This document shows positions 1 through 10,074 of a stretch of DNA of 64,000 bases, piece by piece (position 1 is the stretch's first letter; every line of letters begins with the position of its first letter). Location: the NCBI RefSeq assembly GCF_041379765.1, contig NZ_CP166919.1:496001-560000 (forward strand), read 5' to 3'. The notes below the pieces were generated by a model, which worked only from the letters and a program-made list of their open reading frames with translations, ran no database searches and had not been told where the DNA came from. Made by a program: the position numbers and the translations under genes. This stretch comes from Thalassotalea sp. Sam97. GTDB taxonomy: Bacteria; Pseudomonadota; Gammaproteobacteria; Enterobacterales; Alteromonadaceae.

Positions 1-481
1 ACATAATGGATAAGCGGCCATAAGCTTTGCTATCAGGCCCTGCAGCCATGCGATTAACCACTTCTTTTTGCAACATAAAATGCATGTCTTGGATCTTATC
101 GCCAAAGCTTAATAAATGGAAAATTAGCGGCGTTGAGATATTGTATGGTAAATTACCAAACACACGCAGTGGTTGCTCATTAGCTAGCGAAGCAAAATCA
201 AACTTTAGTGCATCGGTTTCGTGAATGGTTAAGTGCTTAGCTAAAAACGGATGGTGGCGTAACCGATGGGCAAGATCTCTATCGAGTTCAACCACGCTGA
301 TATCACCAGCGCGTTCAATAACCGGTTCTGTTAGAGCACCTAAACCAGGGCCAATTTCAACTAAGTTTTCACCTTCTGACGGGTCGATGGCATCAACAAT
401 ACGGCTGATCACGGCATCGTCGTGCAGAAAGTTTTGGCCAAAACGCTTTTTCGCTTGATGACCTAAGTGGGATTTATTCAT
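1..481 (-). CDS. rsmA: 16S rRNA (adenine1518/1519-N6)-dimethyltransferase RsmA (KsgA), partial
   Basis: Dimethylates two adjacent adenines in the 3' hairpin of 16S rRNA during late 30S assembly, using SAM. Only the N-terminal ~160 residues are present; the 3' part lies left of the window. Visible are the family start (KRFGQNFLHDD), the SAM-binding glycine motif EIGPGLGALTEP, the acidic ELD that follows, and the catalytic NLPYNIST motif. The ATG at 481 overlaps the last codons of pdxA by 8 bp, so the two are translationally linked in the classical lptD-surA-pdxA-rsmA operon. Identity is very secure. Confidence 0.96.
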   Translation of the reverse strand, partial: MNKSHLGHQAKKRFGQNFLHDDAVISRIVDAIDPSEGENLVEIGPGLGALTEPVIERAGDISVVELDRDLAHRLRHHPFLAKHLTIHETDALKFDFASLANEQPLRVFGNLPYNISTPLIFHLLSFGDKIQDMHFMLQKEVVNRMAAGPDSKAYGRLSIM

Positions 482-1460
482 TGCTGCTATTCACCAATTC
501 TATTGCTTGCGACAAGGCAGCATGGAAACTGCCTGGATCGGCTTGGTCTGTACCTGCAAGTTCAATGGCAGTGCCATGATCAACAGAGGTACGAATAAAA
601 GGTAGTCCTAACGTAATGTTAACTGAATTACCAAAACCTTTATATTTTAGTACAGGTAAGCCTTGGTCGTGATACATGGCTAACACGGCATCAGCGTCTT
701 TTAAGTATTTATTTTGAAAAATGGTATCGGCAGGTAGCGGACCGATAAGATCCATACCTTCGCTACGAAGCTGCTCTAAGGCTGGACCTATGGTAGTCAG
801 TTCTTCGCTTCCTAAGTGACCATCTTCCCCGGCGTGAGGGTTAAGACCACAAACGTAGATTCGTGGCTTCTCAATACCAAACTTTTGTTGCAGGTCTTCG
901 TTAAGAATACGCGTGACCATTAAAATTCGCTCAACCGTAATCGCTTTAGAAACATAGGCTAACGGTATATGAGTCGTCATTAGTGATACTCGTAAGCCCT
1001 CGGTTGCCAACATCATGACAACATCGTTACAGTTGGCTTGCTGAGCAAAATACTCTGTGTGACCAGAAAATGGGATACCTGCTTGGTTGATTAAACCTTT
1101 GTGCACGGGACCTGTACATACGGCTTTGAACTCTCCTGACATATTGCGTTCCGAGGCAATACGTAAGGTTTCCACGACATAAGCGCCATTACCGGCATTT
1201 AATTCCCCTGGCACGCATGGCTCAGCGAGAGGTACCTCAATGACATCGATATGGCCTGCTTGATGCTGTTTTTCTGGCTTGCTTTCATGATATTCATGGA
1301 TGGTTAATGGTAAACCCAGTTTAGCCGCACGCTGGCGCAACATGTCTGGATCAGCTACAGCGACTAACTGAGCTGGCCAAGCATGCTGTACAAGGCGGAT
1401 TAATAAATCAGGGCCAATACCGGCTGGCTCGCCAGGGGTAATAGCAATGCGATTAATCAT
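474..1460 (-). CDS. pdxA: 4-hydroxythreonine-4-phosphate dehydrogenase PdxA
   Basis: NAD-dependent oxidation of 4-phosphohydroxy-L-threonine in the DXP-dependent branch of pyridoxal 5'-phosphate synthesis; cytoplasmic homodimer. The 328-aa length is normal. The N-terminal ITPGEPAGIGPDL motif is present, and the three metal-binding histidines are seen at H164 (TTHIPL), H209 (NPHAGE) and H264 (YHDQG), each two residues before the E. coli numbering. The start ATG shares one base with the surA stop codon (TAATG), indicating coupled translation. PLP made here would also serve the kynureninase encoded elsewhere in the window. Confidence 0.97.
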   Translation of the reverse strand: MINRIAITPGEPAGIGPDLLIRLVQHAWPAQLVAVADPDMLRQRAAKLGLPLTIHEYHESKPEKQHQAGHIDVIEVPLAEPCVPGELNAGNGAYVVETLRIASERNMSGEFKAVCTGPVHKGLINQAGIPFSGHTEYFAQQANCNDVVMMLATEGLRVSLMTTHIPLAYVSKAITVERILMVTRILNEDLQQKFGIEKPRIYVCGLNPHAGEDGHLGSEELTTIGPALEQLRSEGMDLIGPLPADTIFQNKYLKDADAVLAMYHDQGLPVLKYKGFGNSVNITLGLPFIRTSVDHGTAIELAGTDQADPGSFHAALSQAIELVNSSNE

Positions 1461-2761
1461 TACTCACCGTCTTCCAATATTTCAATATAGGCAGTATCAC
1501 GAGTTTCTTTCATCCAACGCATGGCTTCAGCGCCAAACTTGCGGTTAAATAACAATTGATATGCTTTGTTCTCATTATTTTGTGCGGTTGCATCTTGGGT
1601 GCGACGCCCGGTCACTTGCACTAAGTGCCAACCAAAAGACGAGCGGAATGGTTTAGCGTATTCATCGACTTCTAAGCTTTCGATCACTTCTTTGAATGCA
1701 GGATCGTAGCTACTTGGATCTGCCCAGCCTAAATCACCACCACGAGTTGCGGTTGGTCCTTCAGAGTGTTCACGTGCTAGGGTGTCAAAGTCTGCTTCAC
1801 CAGCTTTGATTTTATCTAGCATGTCTTGCAGCATTTGCTCTGCTTTAGTTTCTGATAAGATAATCGATGGCTTGATTAAGATATGACGTGAGCGAACTTC
1901 GGTAATTTCAACTTTCTGTTTACCACGAATTTCGAGGATTTTGACGATATTAAAACCTAAACCGGTACGTACAGGGCCAAACACCTCACCTTCGCTTTTA
2001 CCATCTACCAGCTCAGCAAATAAGGTTGGCATTTCATTGATACCGCGCCAGCCTAAATCACCACCTTCTAGTGCAGTTGATGCACTTGATGAAGCAATGG
2101 CGATTTTTTTGAAGTCAGAACCATTTTTCAGTAATTCAATAACCTTATCGGCTCGTTCTTTGGCTTGCTCTAAATCGCTTTGCGTTGGTTCATCAGGGAA
2201 GCCAATTAGAATATGACCTAAGCGATATTCAACATTGGCATTGGTTTGGTCTTTCATCATATCCACAAGGTTGTTGATTTCTTGCGGGGTAATATTAATA
2301 CGACGGCGGACATTAGCGCGACGGACCTCATTAACAATCATGTCGGTACGGATATTCTCACGATAGCGCTCAAAGTTACCGCCTTGCGCAATGATCGCTT
2401 GACGTAACTGAGATACGCTTAGGCCACCATTTTCACGGGCAATTTGGGTTATTGCTTGATCAAGCTGTGCATCACTAATTTGCATACCCATGCGTTCACC
2501 AAGTTGCAATAATAAGCTGTCATTGATCAGTTTTTCTAAAGCTTGGGTGCGTAATGCATTATCTGAAGGCAAACTTTGATTTTCTGCTTTCGCTTGCTGT
2601 TTGACGTTTTCGATTAGGTTGTTAATTTCTGATTCAAGCACTACGCCTGAGTTAACAATCGCTACTACACGATCAAGTTCTTGTTGTTCGGCACTAACAC
2701 TTTGTAAAAGTGTGAAACATAGGCCGGTTAATGCAATAGCCGTCTTTATTATCGTTTTCAT
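1460..2761 (-). CDS. surA: periplasmic chaperone and peptidyl-prolyl isomerase SurA
   Basis: Escorts unfolded outer-membrane proteins through the periplasm to the BAM complex; LptD, its upstream neighbour, is a known SurA client. The 433-aa product has a signal peptide (about residues 1-24, cleaved near SVSA/EQQ), an N-terminal chaperone region, and two parvulin domains starting near EYRLGHILIG and EVRSRHILIK with the usual LGW and F-G-W-H motifs, then a short C-terminal helix. The gene lies 39 bp after lptD and overlaps pdxA by one base. Length and architecture match the family. Confidence 0.97.
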   Translation of the reverse strand: MKTIIKTAIALTGLCFTLLQSVSAEQQELDRVVAIVNSGVVLESEINNLIENVKQQAKAENQSLPSDNALRTQALEKLINDSLLLQLGERMGMQISDAQLDQAITQIARENGGLSVSQLRQAIIAQGGNFERYRENIRTDMIVNEVRRANVRRRINITPQEINNLVDMMKDQTNANVEYRLGHILIGFPDEPTQSDLEQAKERADKVIELLKNGSDFKKIAIASSSASTALEGGDLGWRGINEMPTLFAELVDGKSEGEVFGPVRTGLGFNIVKILEIRGKQKVEITEVRSRHILIKPSIILSETKAEQMLQDMLDKIKAGEADFDTLAREHSEGPTATRGGDLGWADPSSYDPAFKEVIESLEVDEYAKPFRSSFGWHLVQVTGRRTQDATAQNNENKAYQLLFNRKFGAEAMRWMKETRDTAYIEILEDGE

Positions 2762-2800
2762 TGATTACATCTTTATTGGTGTTAAGCGAACAAGTCGCTA

Positions 2801-5101
2801 TTAATTACTTAAAAAATAGGGGCGTTTATAGCCAAAAATTCCCGTATCTAACATATCATCGATCGGCAACGAACGTTGATTGCCACCCATACCTTTGAGC
2901 ACAAACTGTACCATAAAACCACTGTCAAATTCACCGCGATTTTGTTGTTGGGTACCATCATCAATTAGGTTGGTATTAATATCACGATGATAAGCAAAAC
3001 GCACGGCCCAGCAACAGCTTTCGTATTGGAAACCAGCAAAGGTTTCTAGGGAACGCTTGCCGACTATATCTTGGGTCATATGACCAACAAACTGCCATTT
3101 ATCATTTATTGGAAAACTGGTTAGCAAACGAAATTGTTCGATGCTTTGTCCCGAAATATTGTTTAAATAACGATGGCTTAGCTGGACAAGATTACGCTCA
3201 TTGTGGCGATAGTCAACGCGAATTTGACTTCTCGCTGTTTCGCTCTGATCGGTGTTGTATTGGATATCTGATTGCAGTTGCCAGCGCTGTGCAAGTTGTA
3301 TAAACAATTCCGCCGCCAACGCTGATTTGTCGACGTTGACTTCCGAATCGCTAAAGTCGATATCAGCATTATCCAAGTAGAAAATACGACCTAAACTCAG
3401 ATGGAAAAGTTCCGAGTTATTCGAATTTAATATTCGTGTTGTCGCACCAACCGATAATTGATTAGCAGCTGCGATACGATCTAAACCGCTGAAGCGTCTG
3501 TCACGGAAGATACCATCAAAGTCGTCTTGCAATGGCGAAGTATCGTAAATAAAAATCTTGTTTTGCTCTTTCTCGGGGATATATAAATACTGCAGTTGAG
3601 GCTCAAATGTTTGTATTTTATTGTCGAAAAACAGTGATGTATCTCGATCAAAATTTAGCCCTGCATGCAGGCGTATTTTAGGTAGGGTACGCGAGACCGA
3701 TTCGGCTAAGCTTAAGCCGTCACTTTGAGGAATGAAGTCAATATTATCTTGTTGATAATAGGTATGCATTAACCTTGCATCCGTATCAATAAACCATCCA
3801 GGTTTACTAAAAGGTAAAGAAATGCCTGCTTCTAGATGAAATCGGTCAGCTGTTGGCAGTTGAGGATTTGAAATATCAAAACGACTGTACTCACCATAAA
3901 GGTTGAATGTTGTTTGATAGAAGCCAAGTGGCAAATACATTTGCGCTTCAAGTTGTGGTACCGTTTTATAGCTTTCATTGTTGGTACCAAGTACCTTAAA
4001 GTCTTGAACTTTTAATGTCGAATGCCAAAAATCATCAAAATAAGATACTTCACCAATGCGCCATAAGTAGGCTTCGGTTTTACTAAATTGATTGCTACCG
4101 ATATCGACTAGATAATCATCATCGCTGATGGTGCTGTAGTCAACGTAAACACGATAATTGTCAGCCAGCGTACCAAAGTGTTGAAATCGATGCAGGTACC
4201 GGCTAGCGTCGGGATTGAAAAACTCTTTATCCTTGTCTAAATATTCGATGTTCAATTGACCAAATTGACCGTCAATAAGGTAGCGAAATTCACTATTTAG
4301 TTGCAGTCCGCGTTTGGACATGTAGTTAGGGGTGATAGTTGCATCGAAGTTAGGCGCAATGTTCCAATAAAATGGCATGCCAAATTCAAAACCAGAGTTA
4401 CTAGAGCTGCCTATCTTTGGATATAAAAAGCCTGTTTTTCGCTGATCGGTCAATGGGAAATTAAAATACGGCAAGTAAAAAACCGGAATATCTTTGACTC
4501 GAAATACCGTATGCCATGCCTCGCCAGAATTATCTTCAACCGATAAATTAATTTCGCTGGCACCAATTTGCCAATCGGGTACGGCACCTGTACATGTTGT
4601 AAATGTTGAGTCGGTTAACAACAACCCTTGCTCATCGATGGCTAATAATCCCGCACCACCTCGACCATTGGTTGGGTGTAATTCATATTGGGAGTTCACC
4701 AGTTCTATGGTCTTATCTTGGTTGTTAGCGGTTAGCCGATCGGCATCAACGGTTAACCCTTCACTACGAAAACGAGTCATTCCTTTGGTTTCAATAATGC
4801 CGAGCTCTTTATCGATAACAATCTCATCGGCACGAATTTGGTTGTTATTGGTGGACAAAACAACGTTGCCAGAAAGGCTGACTTTGCGATTTTTTTCAAC
4901 CACTGAATGCTGTGATTCGATTAATATTAGCTTGGGATCGATAAGTTGCTCTGAACGCATCTCAATAGGTAAGGGGGAGGCTGCCTGACACTCTCGTTGT
5001 TCTGCTTGTGATAAAGCATTATCGCGAGCTTGTTGCTCGGCGAATGCAGAAACAGGCAACAAACCAATAGTAAGCAGGTAATAGGGTATGTATTTGAGCA
5101 T
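2801..5101 (-). CDS. lptD: LPS-assembly outer-membrane protein LptD
   Basis: Beta-barrel of the LptDE translocon that inserts lipopolysaccharide into the outer leaflet. The 766-aa product has a signal peptide (cleavage near VSAFA/EQQ), an N-terminal OstA/beta-jellyroll domain (about residues 45-180) and a C-terminal barrel. All four cysteines used for the two long-range disulfides are present: C38, C170 and the adjacent pair C696-C697 (ESCCW). First gene of the minus-strand operon lptD-surA-pdxA-rsmA; its promoter must lie in the region shared with djlA. Slightly shorter than E. coli LptD but complete. Confidence 0.97.
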   Translation of the reverse strand: MLKYIPYYLLTIGLLPVSAFAEQQARDNALSQAEQRECQAASPLPIEMRSEQLIDPKLILIESQHSVVEKNRKVSLSGNVVLSTNNNQIRADEIVIDKELGIIETKGMTRFRSEGLTVDADRLTANNQDKTIELVNSQYELHPTNGRGGAGLLAIDEQGLLLTDSTFTTCTGAVPDWQIGASEINLSVEDNSGEAWHTVFRVKDIPVFYLPYFNFPLTDQRKTGFLYPKIGSSSNSGFEFGMPFYWNIAPNFDATITPNYMSKRGLQLNSEFRYLIDGQFGQLNIEYLDKDKEFFNPDASRYLHRFQHFGTLADNYRVYVDYSTISDDDYLVDIGSNQFSKTEAYLWRIGEVSYFDDFWHSTLKVQDFKVLGTNNESYKTVPQLEAQMYLPLGFYQTTFNLYGEYSRFDISNPQLPTADRFHLEAGISLPFSKPGWFIDTDARLMHTYYQQDNIDFIPQSDGLSLAESVSRTLPKIRLHAGLNFDRDTSLFFDNKIQTFEPQLQYLYIPEKEQNKIFIYDTSPLQDDFDGIFRDRRFSGLDRIAAANQLSVGATTRILNSNNSELFHLSLGRIFYLDNADIDFSDSEVNVDKSALAAELFIQLAQRWQLQSDIQYNTDQSETARSQIRVDYRHNERNLVQLSHRYLNNISGQSIEQFRLLTSFPINDKWQFVGHMTQDIVGKRSLETFAGFQYESCCWAVRFAYHRDINTNLIDDGTQQQNRGEFDSGFMVQFVLKGMGGNQRSLPIDDMLDTGIFGYKRPYFLSN

Positions 5102-5513
5102 TCACAGTCCGGTAAAAATGCGTGAAGTGCCGTCTAACGCTTATATCACGACACACTATACCAATTTAAGTCGTTTATTTTTTAGTCTCGGTAGCGAGGA
5201 TTAAGTAATTGGTATAATTAATATTATTGTTGCTTTATAGTTTAACATAGCTTGACGGTATTTTGCTCCCAATTTTACCGTGCTAAACGGAGAAAACAAC
5301 AGGCGCTCGCTATCGAGCATAAGCGTCAAGCCTAAACATCATAAAGGATATAACAAACGAGCGAAATAATCCTGTTAATCCAGCGCGATAATTTTGCCAA
5401 CCATCCGTGTGATAGAGCTAACAATTTTATATAAAAAAGAGTAACATAGCTGTTAGGGAGATCACTACATCAGTGACCACACTGGGAAATGATAAATAGA
5501 GCAAGGTAGATAG
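5102..5513. other. divergent intergenic region lptD/djlA
   Basis: 412 bp without a credible gene. It must carry the promoters of lptD (minus) and djlA (plus). It also holds a 60-bp element bounded by the perfect 10-bp inverted repeat TATACCAATT (5157-5216), described separately. I see no other clear structure. Confidence 0.6.
5157..5216. repeat. TATACCAATT-bounded hairpin element (copy 1)
   Basis: The left end TATACCAATT (5157-5166) is exactly inverted at the right end (5207-5216). The interior can pair only weakly. A second element with similar ends and size lies at 28505-28566. Termini and size suggest a dispersed REP- or MITE-like intergenic repeat. That is inference from two copies in this window; no transposase gene is nearby. 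Confidence 0.5.
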
Positions 5514-6314
5514 ATGCGAATTTGGGGCAAAGTCATTGGATTTTTACTGGGGTTTTTAGCCGGGCGATTATTCGGTGCTCTCCTTGGTCTTTGGCTAGGT
5601 CATAAATTCGATAAAGGTTTAGATTTTGACTTCAGCACTTTTGGTAAACAAAGCGAGCAAGATAGACAGAATACTTTTTTTAATGCAACTTACTCCATTA
5701 TGGGGCATATCGCAAAAGCCAGTGGTCGAGTGACTGAAGAAGAAATCGCTTTTGCACAAGCTTCTATGCACCGCTGGGGTTTGAATCAAGAAACGAAAGA
5801 GCTAGCGCAAGAAGCGTTTCGCCAGGGCAAAGATGTGTTTTTTGATGTCGACAAAACCATTCGTCAGCTTCGCGTCGCCTGTTTTGGTCGTCATGACCTA
5901 TTGCAAATGTTTATTGAAATTCAGATTCAAGCTGCATTTGCAGATGGCGAATTACACCCTGAAGAACGAAAAATTCTCCATAAAGTCGCGCGTGGTCTTG
6001 GTATATCGGCGCGTGAACTCGATATGCTGTTAGATCGCATTGTTGCCGGTGAGCAATTTCATCAACATAGCGGTCCCCAAGGTCCCCAGCAAGCTCAATA
6101 CCAACTTGAAAATGCTTATAAAATTTTAGGTGTGAGTGCAACGGATGAGATGGCTGTGATCAAAAAGGCGTATCGAAAGCTCATGGCGCAGCATCACCCT
6201 GATAAGTTACTTGCTAAAGGCTTGCCGCCGGAGTTAATGCAAGATGCCAAGCAAAAAGCACAAGACATTCAAGCCGCATACGAGTTAATTAATAAGCAGC
6301 GCGCGCGCTCGTAA
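5514..6314 (+). CDS. djlA: membrane-anchored DnaJ-type co-chaperone DjlA
   Basis: Stimulates DnaK through a J domain while anchored in the inner membrane; in E. coli linked to capsule and envelope stress signalling. The 266-aa protein begins with one transmembrane segment with glycine spacing (about residues 6-28), followed by a TerB-like helical domain (about 55-170) and a C-terminal J domain (about 200-264) with the essential HPD motif (QHHPDK). A purine-rich AAGGTAG lies just before the ATG. Transcribed divergently from lptD, the usual neighbourhood for this gene in gammaproteobacteria. Confidence 0.95.
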   Translation: MRIWGKVIGFLLGFLAGRLFGALLGLWLGHKFDKGLDFDFSTFGKQSEQDRQNTFFNATYSIMGHIAKASGRVTEEEIAFAQASMHRWGLNQETKELAQEAFRQGKDVFFDVDKTIRQLRVACFGRHDLLQMFIEIQIQAAFADGELHPEERKILHKVARGLGISARELDMLLDRIVAGEQFHQHSGPQGPQQAQYQLENAYKILGVSATDEMAVIKKAYRKLMAQHHPDKLLAKGLPPELMQDAKQKAQDIQAAYELINKQRARS

Positions 6315-6409
6315 ATGGATTAAAGCTTAACCCGTAAATGGGCAAGTTTTGAAAAAGTCATTTAACAGGTAAGCCGTGATACTTAAACCAACACTGTGTC
6401 GAATAACCG

Positions 6410-7078
6410 CTAATTAAATGGGCAGTCAGCCTGAAATTCTAACAAATCTCCGGTTTTAGGGTGGCGAATCGCATAATAGCCAGAGTGTAGTTGTAAGCGC
6501 TCACTCATCGTTAAGGCCTTTTTGTGAGCGTATAAGCGATCGCCTAAAATAGGATGCCCTAACGATAACATATGCACTCGCAGTTGATGCGAACGCCCTG
6601 TAACAGGCATTAACTTAACTAGGGTGGTGTTATTTTCATAGGCAAGCACTTGATAGTGCGTCAGTGCTTGTTTGCCTTTATCAAAACATACTTTTTGTTT
6701 TGGGCGATTGGGCCAGTCACAGACTAACGGTAAATCTATACTGCCATGTTGTTGATCAAGATGGCCATAAACTCGAGCAAAATAATATTTGGTTGTTTGG
6801 CGTCTTTCAAATTGCTGAGAAATGGCGACATGGCTAGCCTTATTCAGCGCCATAATAATAATGCCTGACGTTGCCATGTCTAATCGATGCACTATGGTGG
6901 CAGTTGGCAACACCCGCTGCACCCTTGTTTGTAAGCAATCTTGATGCTCTGCTAAGCGTCCTGGTACAGTCAGTATTCCACTGGCTTTATTGAGCACAAC
7001 AAGGTCATTGTCTTGATAAATAATATCAAGATACGGCGTTAACGGTGGCTTATAAATAAAGTCGGGGTTGGCACTCAT
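6410..7078 (-). CDS. rluA: RluA-family pseudouridine synthase (23S rRNA U746 / tRNA U32)
   Basis: Isomerises uridine to pseudouridine in RNA. At 222 aa and lacking an S4 domain it matches the short RluA subfamily, which modifies U746 of 23S rRNA and U32 of several tRNAs. The catalytic motif HRLDMATSG contains the nucleophilic aspartate D67, close to D64 of E. coli RluA. The downstream motifs TGRSHQLRVHM and GHPILGD are also seen. It sits next to rapA on the same strand, as in many gammaproteobacteria. The RluA-versus-other-RluA-like choice rests on length and motifs only. Confidence 0.9.
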   Translation of the reverse strand: MSANPDFIYKPPLTPYLDIIYQDNDLVVLNKASGILTVPGRLAEHQDCLQTRVQRVLPTATIVHRLDMATSGIIIMALNKASHVAISQQFERRQTTKYYFARVYGHLDQQHGSIDLPLVCDWPNRPKQKVCFDKGKQALTHYQVLAYENNTTLVKLMPVTGRSHQLRVHMLSLGHPILGDRLYAHKKALTMSERLQLHSGYYAIRHPKTGDLLEFQADCPFN

Positions 7079-7173
7079 GAATTCATTTACTGTCAGATGA
7101 TTAAGTGACGCTTACTATGCTTTGAGGCATATAAGCATTGATATTATGCCATCGGAGGTAGCATGTGATGAGT

Positions 7174-10074
7174 CTACTGACTCACCACAATAAGGCGTAC
7201 CGCTTCAAAGTTTAATTGCGCATGATCAATCACATGTGTTAATTCTTGCTGTTGGTGCACAATAAAATCAAGTTCTGATTGGCGCACGCTTGGATTGATT
7301 TTCGCTAATGCCTGTAAACGCTGATGTTCTTCATTCAGCGATTGCTGCATGGTTTGCTTCGCTTGACTAATTAGCGTATCAATTTTGCCTTTAGCGTGCT
7401 GCTCGGCTTTCTCAATTAAACTAGGGATCTGTGGTTTCAATGCCTTGACTAATTGCAGGCCCACTTGTTTTTTCACTGGTGATAATTGGTTATCAAATAC
7501 CGCTTCAGCTACTTTAGCCGCTAAGTCATTACCGTTTTTATCAACCAATACTCGCACCGGAGTGGTTGGTAAATAGCGACCGACTTGCAATTGACTTGGC
7601 GCCATAGCGGATAGGGTATAAATACATTCAATGAAAAAGGTACCAACCGGGATGGCTGGGTTTTTTAATAGGCCAATACTGGCGTTACCAATTTCGTCAC
7701 TGAGTACCATATCCATTGCACCAGTCACCATAGGGTGATCCCAGGTTAATAATTGATAATCTTCACAGCTTAATGCGGTATGACGATCAAATGTTATGGT
7801 TGTACCATCTTCAGGTAAGTTCGGGAAATTGCTACTTAACATATGCTCGCTTGGCGTTAAGGCAATGGCGTTGTCGGACTTATCATCTTGGTTTAAGCCA
7901 AATACATCAAATACTGAGAACATGTATGATGCAAGTTCAAAGTCATCATCGATGTTGGCTATTTTCGTAACTAACGATTCAGCATGACCTTGCCCAGAAG
8001 AGTTTATTTCGAGCAGTTTATCACGACCCTGTTCAAGCTCGGTTTTAATCTGTAAGTGCAGTTGTTTGCTTTGCTCAATAACATTATGTAAGGCATCATC
8101 TTGCCATACACCTTGCAAGGCGAGGGTAAATAATTCGCTTGAGAATTTATCATATACGGCGCGCGCGGTAATGCAGGTATGCTCAAATGCATCTAAGGCA
8201 TTGTGGTACCAGTTAAGTAGCATCGACTGTGGTGAGTTACTAAAATATGGCACGTGAATGGCGATGTCTTGCGTTTGACCAATTCGGTCCAAACGGCCAA
8301 TTCGCTGTTCTAATAAATCAGGGTTGGTTGGCAGATCAAATAATACTAAATGATGTGCGAATTGGAAGTTACGTCCCTCAGAGCCTATTTCTGAACACAG
8401 CAATACCTGCGCTGCGTCTTCTTCTTGGGCAAAGTAAGCAGCGGCTTTATCACGCTCAAATATACTCATGCCTTCGTGGAAAACCGCGGCACGTATACCT
8501 TCTTTGACGCGTAATGCTTGTTCTAAGTCTTTCGCGGTTTGTGCGTGAGCACAAATAACCAATACTTTACGCTGACGGTCTTGGTTAAGTAAATCAATAA
8601 GAAATTCGACACGGCTGTCAAACTCATACCATTGCTCGGTTTGCGAATTCAGCTGATATAGCATTTCAGGGGTGAAAATCTTTTGGCCAATAGCTTGTTC
8701 TCGCAATGATGACACATCGCGTTCGCTGATCAGCTCATTAATTGCTTGTTCGTATTGTGCTGGCAACTCGAGCTGTATGGCATGTAAGTGACGGCTAGGG
8801 AAACCGCTAATGGTGTTACGTGAGTTACGAAACAAGATACGGCCTGTACCGTGGCGATCCAACAACATATTGACCAGTTGCTGTTTACTGTCTTGGGCTT
8901 TTTCAGCATCGTTTAAATTTGCGAGTAAATCGCTGATATCCGTTTCGTTAATTAATTCGACTAGCGTTTTTTGCTGTGCTTTGCTCAGCTTTTTATCACC
9001 CAACACACTATTGGCAGCGTTTGCGACTTCGGCATAGTGTTGTTCGTCATTTAGAAATTTCTGGTAGTCATAAAAACGGTTACTGTCGAGCAAGCGCAAG
9101 CGCGCGAAGTGGCTTTCGTGACCAAGCTGATCTGGTGTTGCGGTTAACAGTAGTACACCTGGAATATTTTCGGCAAGAATATCAATGCATTGGTACTCAA
9201 TTGATGGCTGTTGTTCGGACCAGTGTAAGTGGTGAGCTTCGTCAACAACCAACAAGTCCCAGTCTTCATTAGCGATGTTTTCAAACTGCTCTGCATTGTT
9301 AGCTAGAAAATCTAAGTTAACCAATACCAGTTGTTCACTGCTAAATGGGTTTTCATCAATATCGTACTGTTGACAGCGCTCTTCATCAAAAATACTGAAT
9401 TTGAGATTAAAGCGACGTAGCATCTCCACCAACCATTGGTGCATTAACGATTCTGGTACTGCAATTAATACTCGTTTGGCTCGACCTGACACCAATTGTT
9501 GATGAATGATCAAACCGGCTTCAATGGTTTTACCTAAACCAACCTCATCGGCAAGTAACACGCGAGGCGCGAAACGTTTACCGACTTCTTCAGCGATATG
9601 CAATTGATGTGGAATTAACGATACTCGGCCTCCTACTAAGCCTGTTAGTGGTGATTGCTGCTGTTGATATTGATAGTTTAACGATGATTTACGCAGTTTG
9701 TACCAATCTAAACGATCAAACTGACCATTGAGTAGACGGTCGTGTGGTTTATTGAACTTGATGTAATGGTCAAGCATCATCTCTTTTAAGACAACTTCTT
9801 CACCGTTATCAATACGCTCGCCACTGTAGGTGTATAGCTCGTTTTCAAAATGCACATTGGTAATGCGCATGCTAAAGCCTTCGTGTGATGGTACTTGGTC
9901 ACCAACAGAGAATATGACTCGAGTCAAAGGTGCATCTTGAATCGCATATTGGCGTGATTCGCCGGTTGCGGTAAATAGCACAGTGACAAATCGTCCAGAT
10001 ACATCGACCACAGTACCAAGACCTTGATCCGATTCACTGTCGCTGATCCATCGCTGACCCAAAGAAAAAGTCAT
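7174..10074 (-). CDS. rapA: RNA polymerase-associated SWI2/SNF2 ATPase RapA (HepA)
   Basis: Swi2/Snf2 translocase that binds RNA polymerase and promotes its recycling after transcription. From the ATG at 10074 the protein has 966 aa: N-terminal Tudor-like domains (about 1-105), helicase lobe 1 with Walker A (GLGKT, residues 179-183) and a DEAH box (VVDEAHHL), lobe 2 with SEIGSEGRNFQ and RIGRLDRIGQ, then the long RapA C-terminal region. An in-frame ATG four codons upstream exists, but the Shine-Dalgarno GGAGT overlaps those codons, so 10074 is the likely start. Confidence 0.96.
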   Translation of the reverse strand: MTFSLGQRWISDSESDQGLGTVVDVSGRFVTVLFTATGESRQYAIQDAPLTRVIFSVGDQVPSHEGFSMRITNVHFENELYTYSGERIDNGEEVVLKEMMLDHYIKFNKPHDRLLNGQFDRLDWYKLRKSSLNYQYQQQQSPLTGLVGGRVSLIPHQLHIAEEVGKRFAPRVLLADEVGLGKTIEAGLIIHQQLVSGRAKRVLIAVPESLMHQWLVEMLRRFNLKFSIFDEERCQQYDIDENPFSSEQLVLVNLDFLANNAEQFENIANEDWDLLVVDEAHHLHWSEQQPSIEYQCIDILAENIPGVLLLTATPDQLGHESHFARLRLLDSNRFYDYQKFLNDEQHYAEVANAANSVLGDKKLSKAQQKTLVELINETDISDLLANLNDAEKAQDSKQQLVNMLLDRHGTGRILFRNSRNTISGFPSRHLHAIQLELPAQYEQAINELISERDVSSLREQAIGQKIFTPEMLYQLNSQTEQWYEFDSRVEFLIDLLNQDRQRKVLVICAHAQTAKDLEQALRVKEGIRAAVFHEGMSIFERDKAAAYFAQEEDAAQVLLCSEIGSEGRNFQFAHHLVLFDLPTNPDLLEQRIGRLDRIGQTQDIAIHVPYFSNSPQSMLLNWYHNALDAFEHTCITARAVYDKFSSELFTLALQGVWQDDALHNVIEQSKQLHLQIKTELEQGRDKLLEINSSGQGHAESLVTKIANIDDDFELASYMFSVFDVFGLNQDDKSDNAIALTPSEHMLSSNFPNLPEDGTTITFDRHTALSCEDYQLLTWDHPMVTGAMDMVLSDEIGNASIGLLKNPAIPVGTFFIECIYTLSAMAPSQLQVGRYLPTTPVRVLVDKNGNDLAAKVAEAVFDNQLSPVKKQVGLQLVKALKPQIPSLIEKAEQHAKGKIDTLISQAKQTMQQSLNEEHQRLQALAKINPSVRQSELDFIVHQQQELTHVIDHAQLNFEAVRLIVVSQ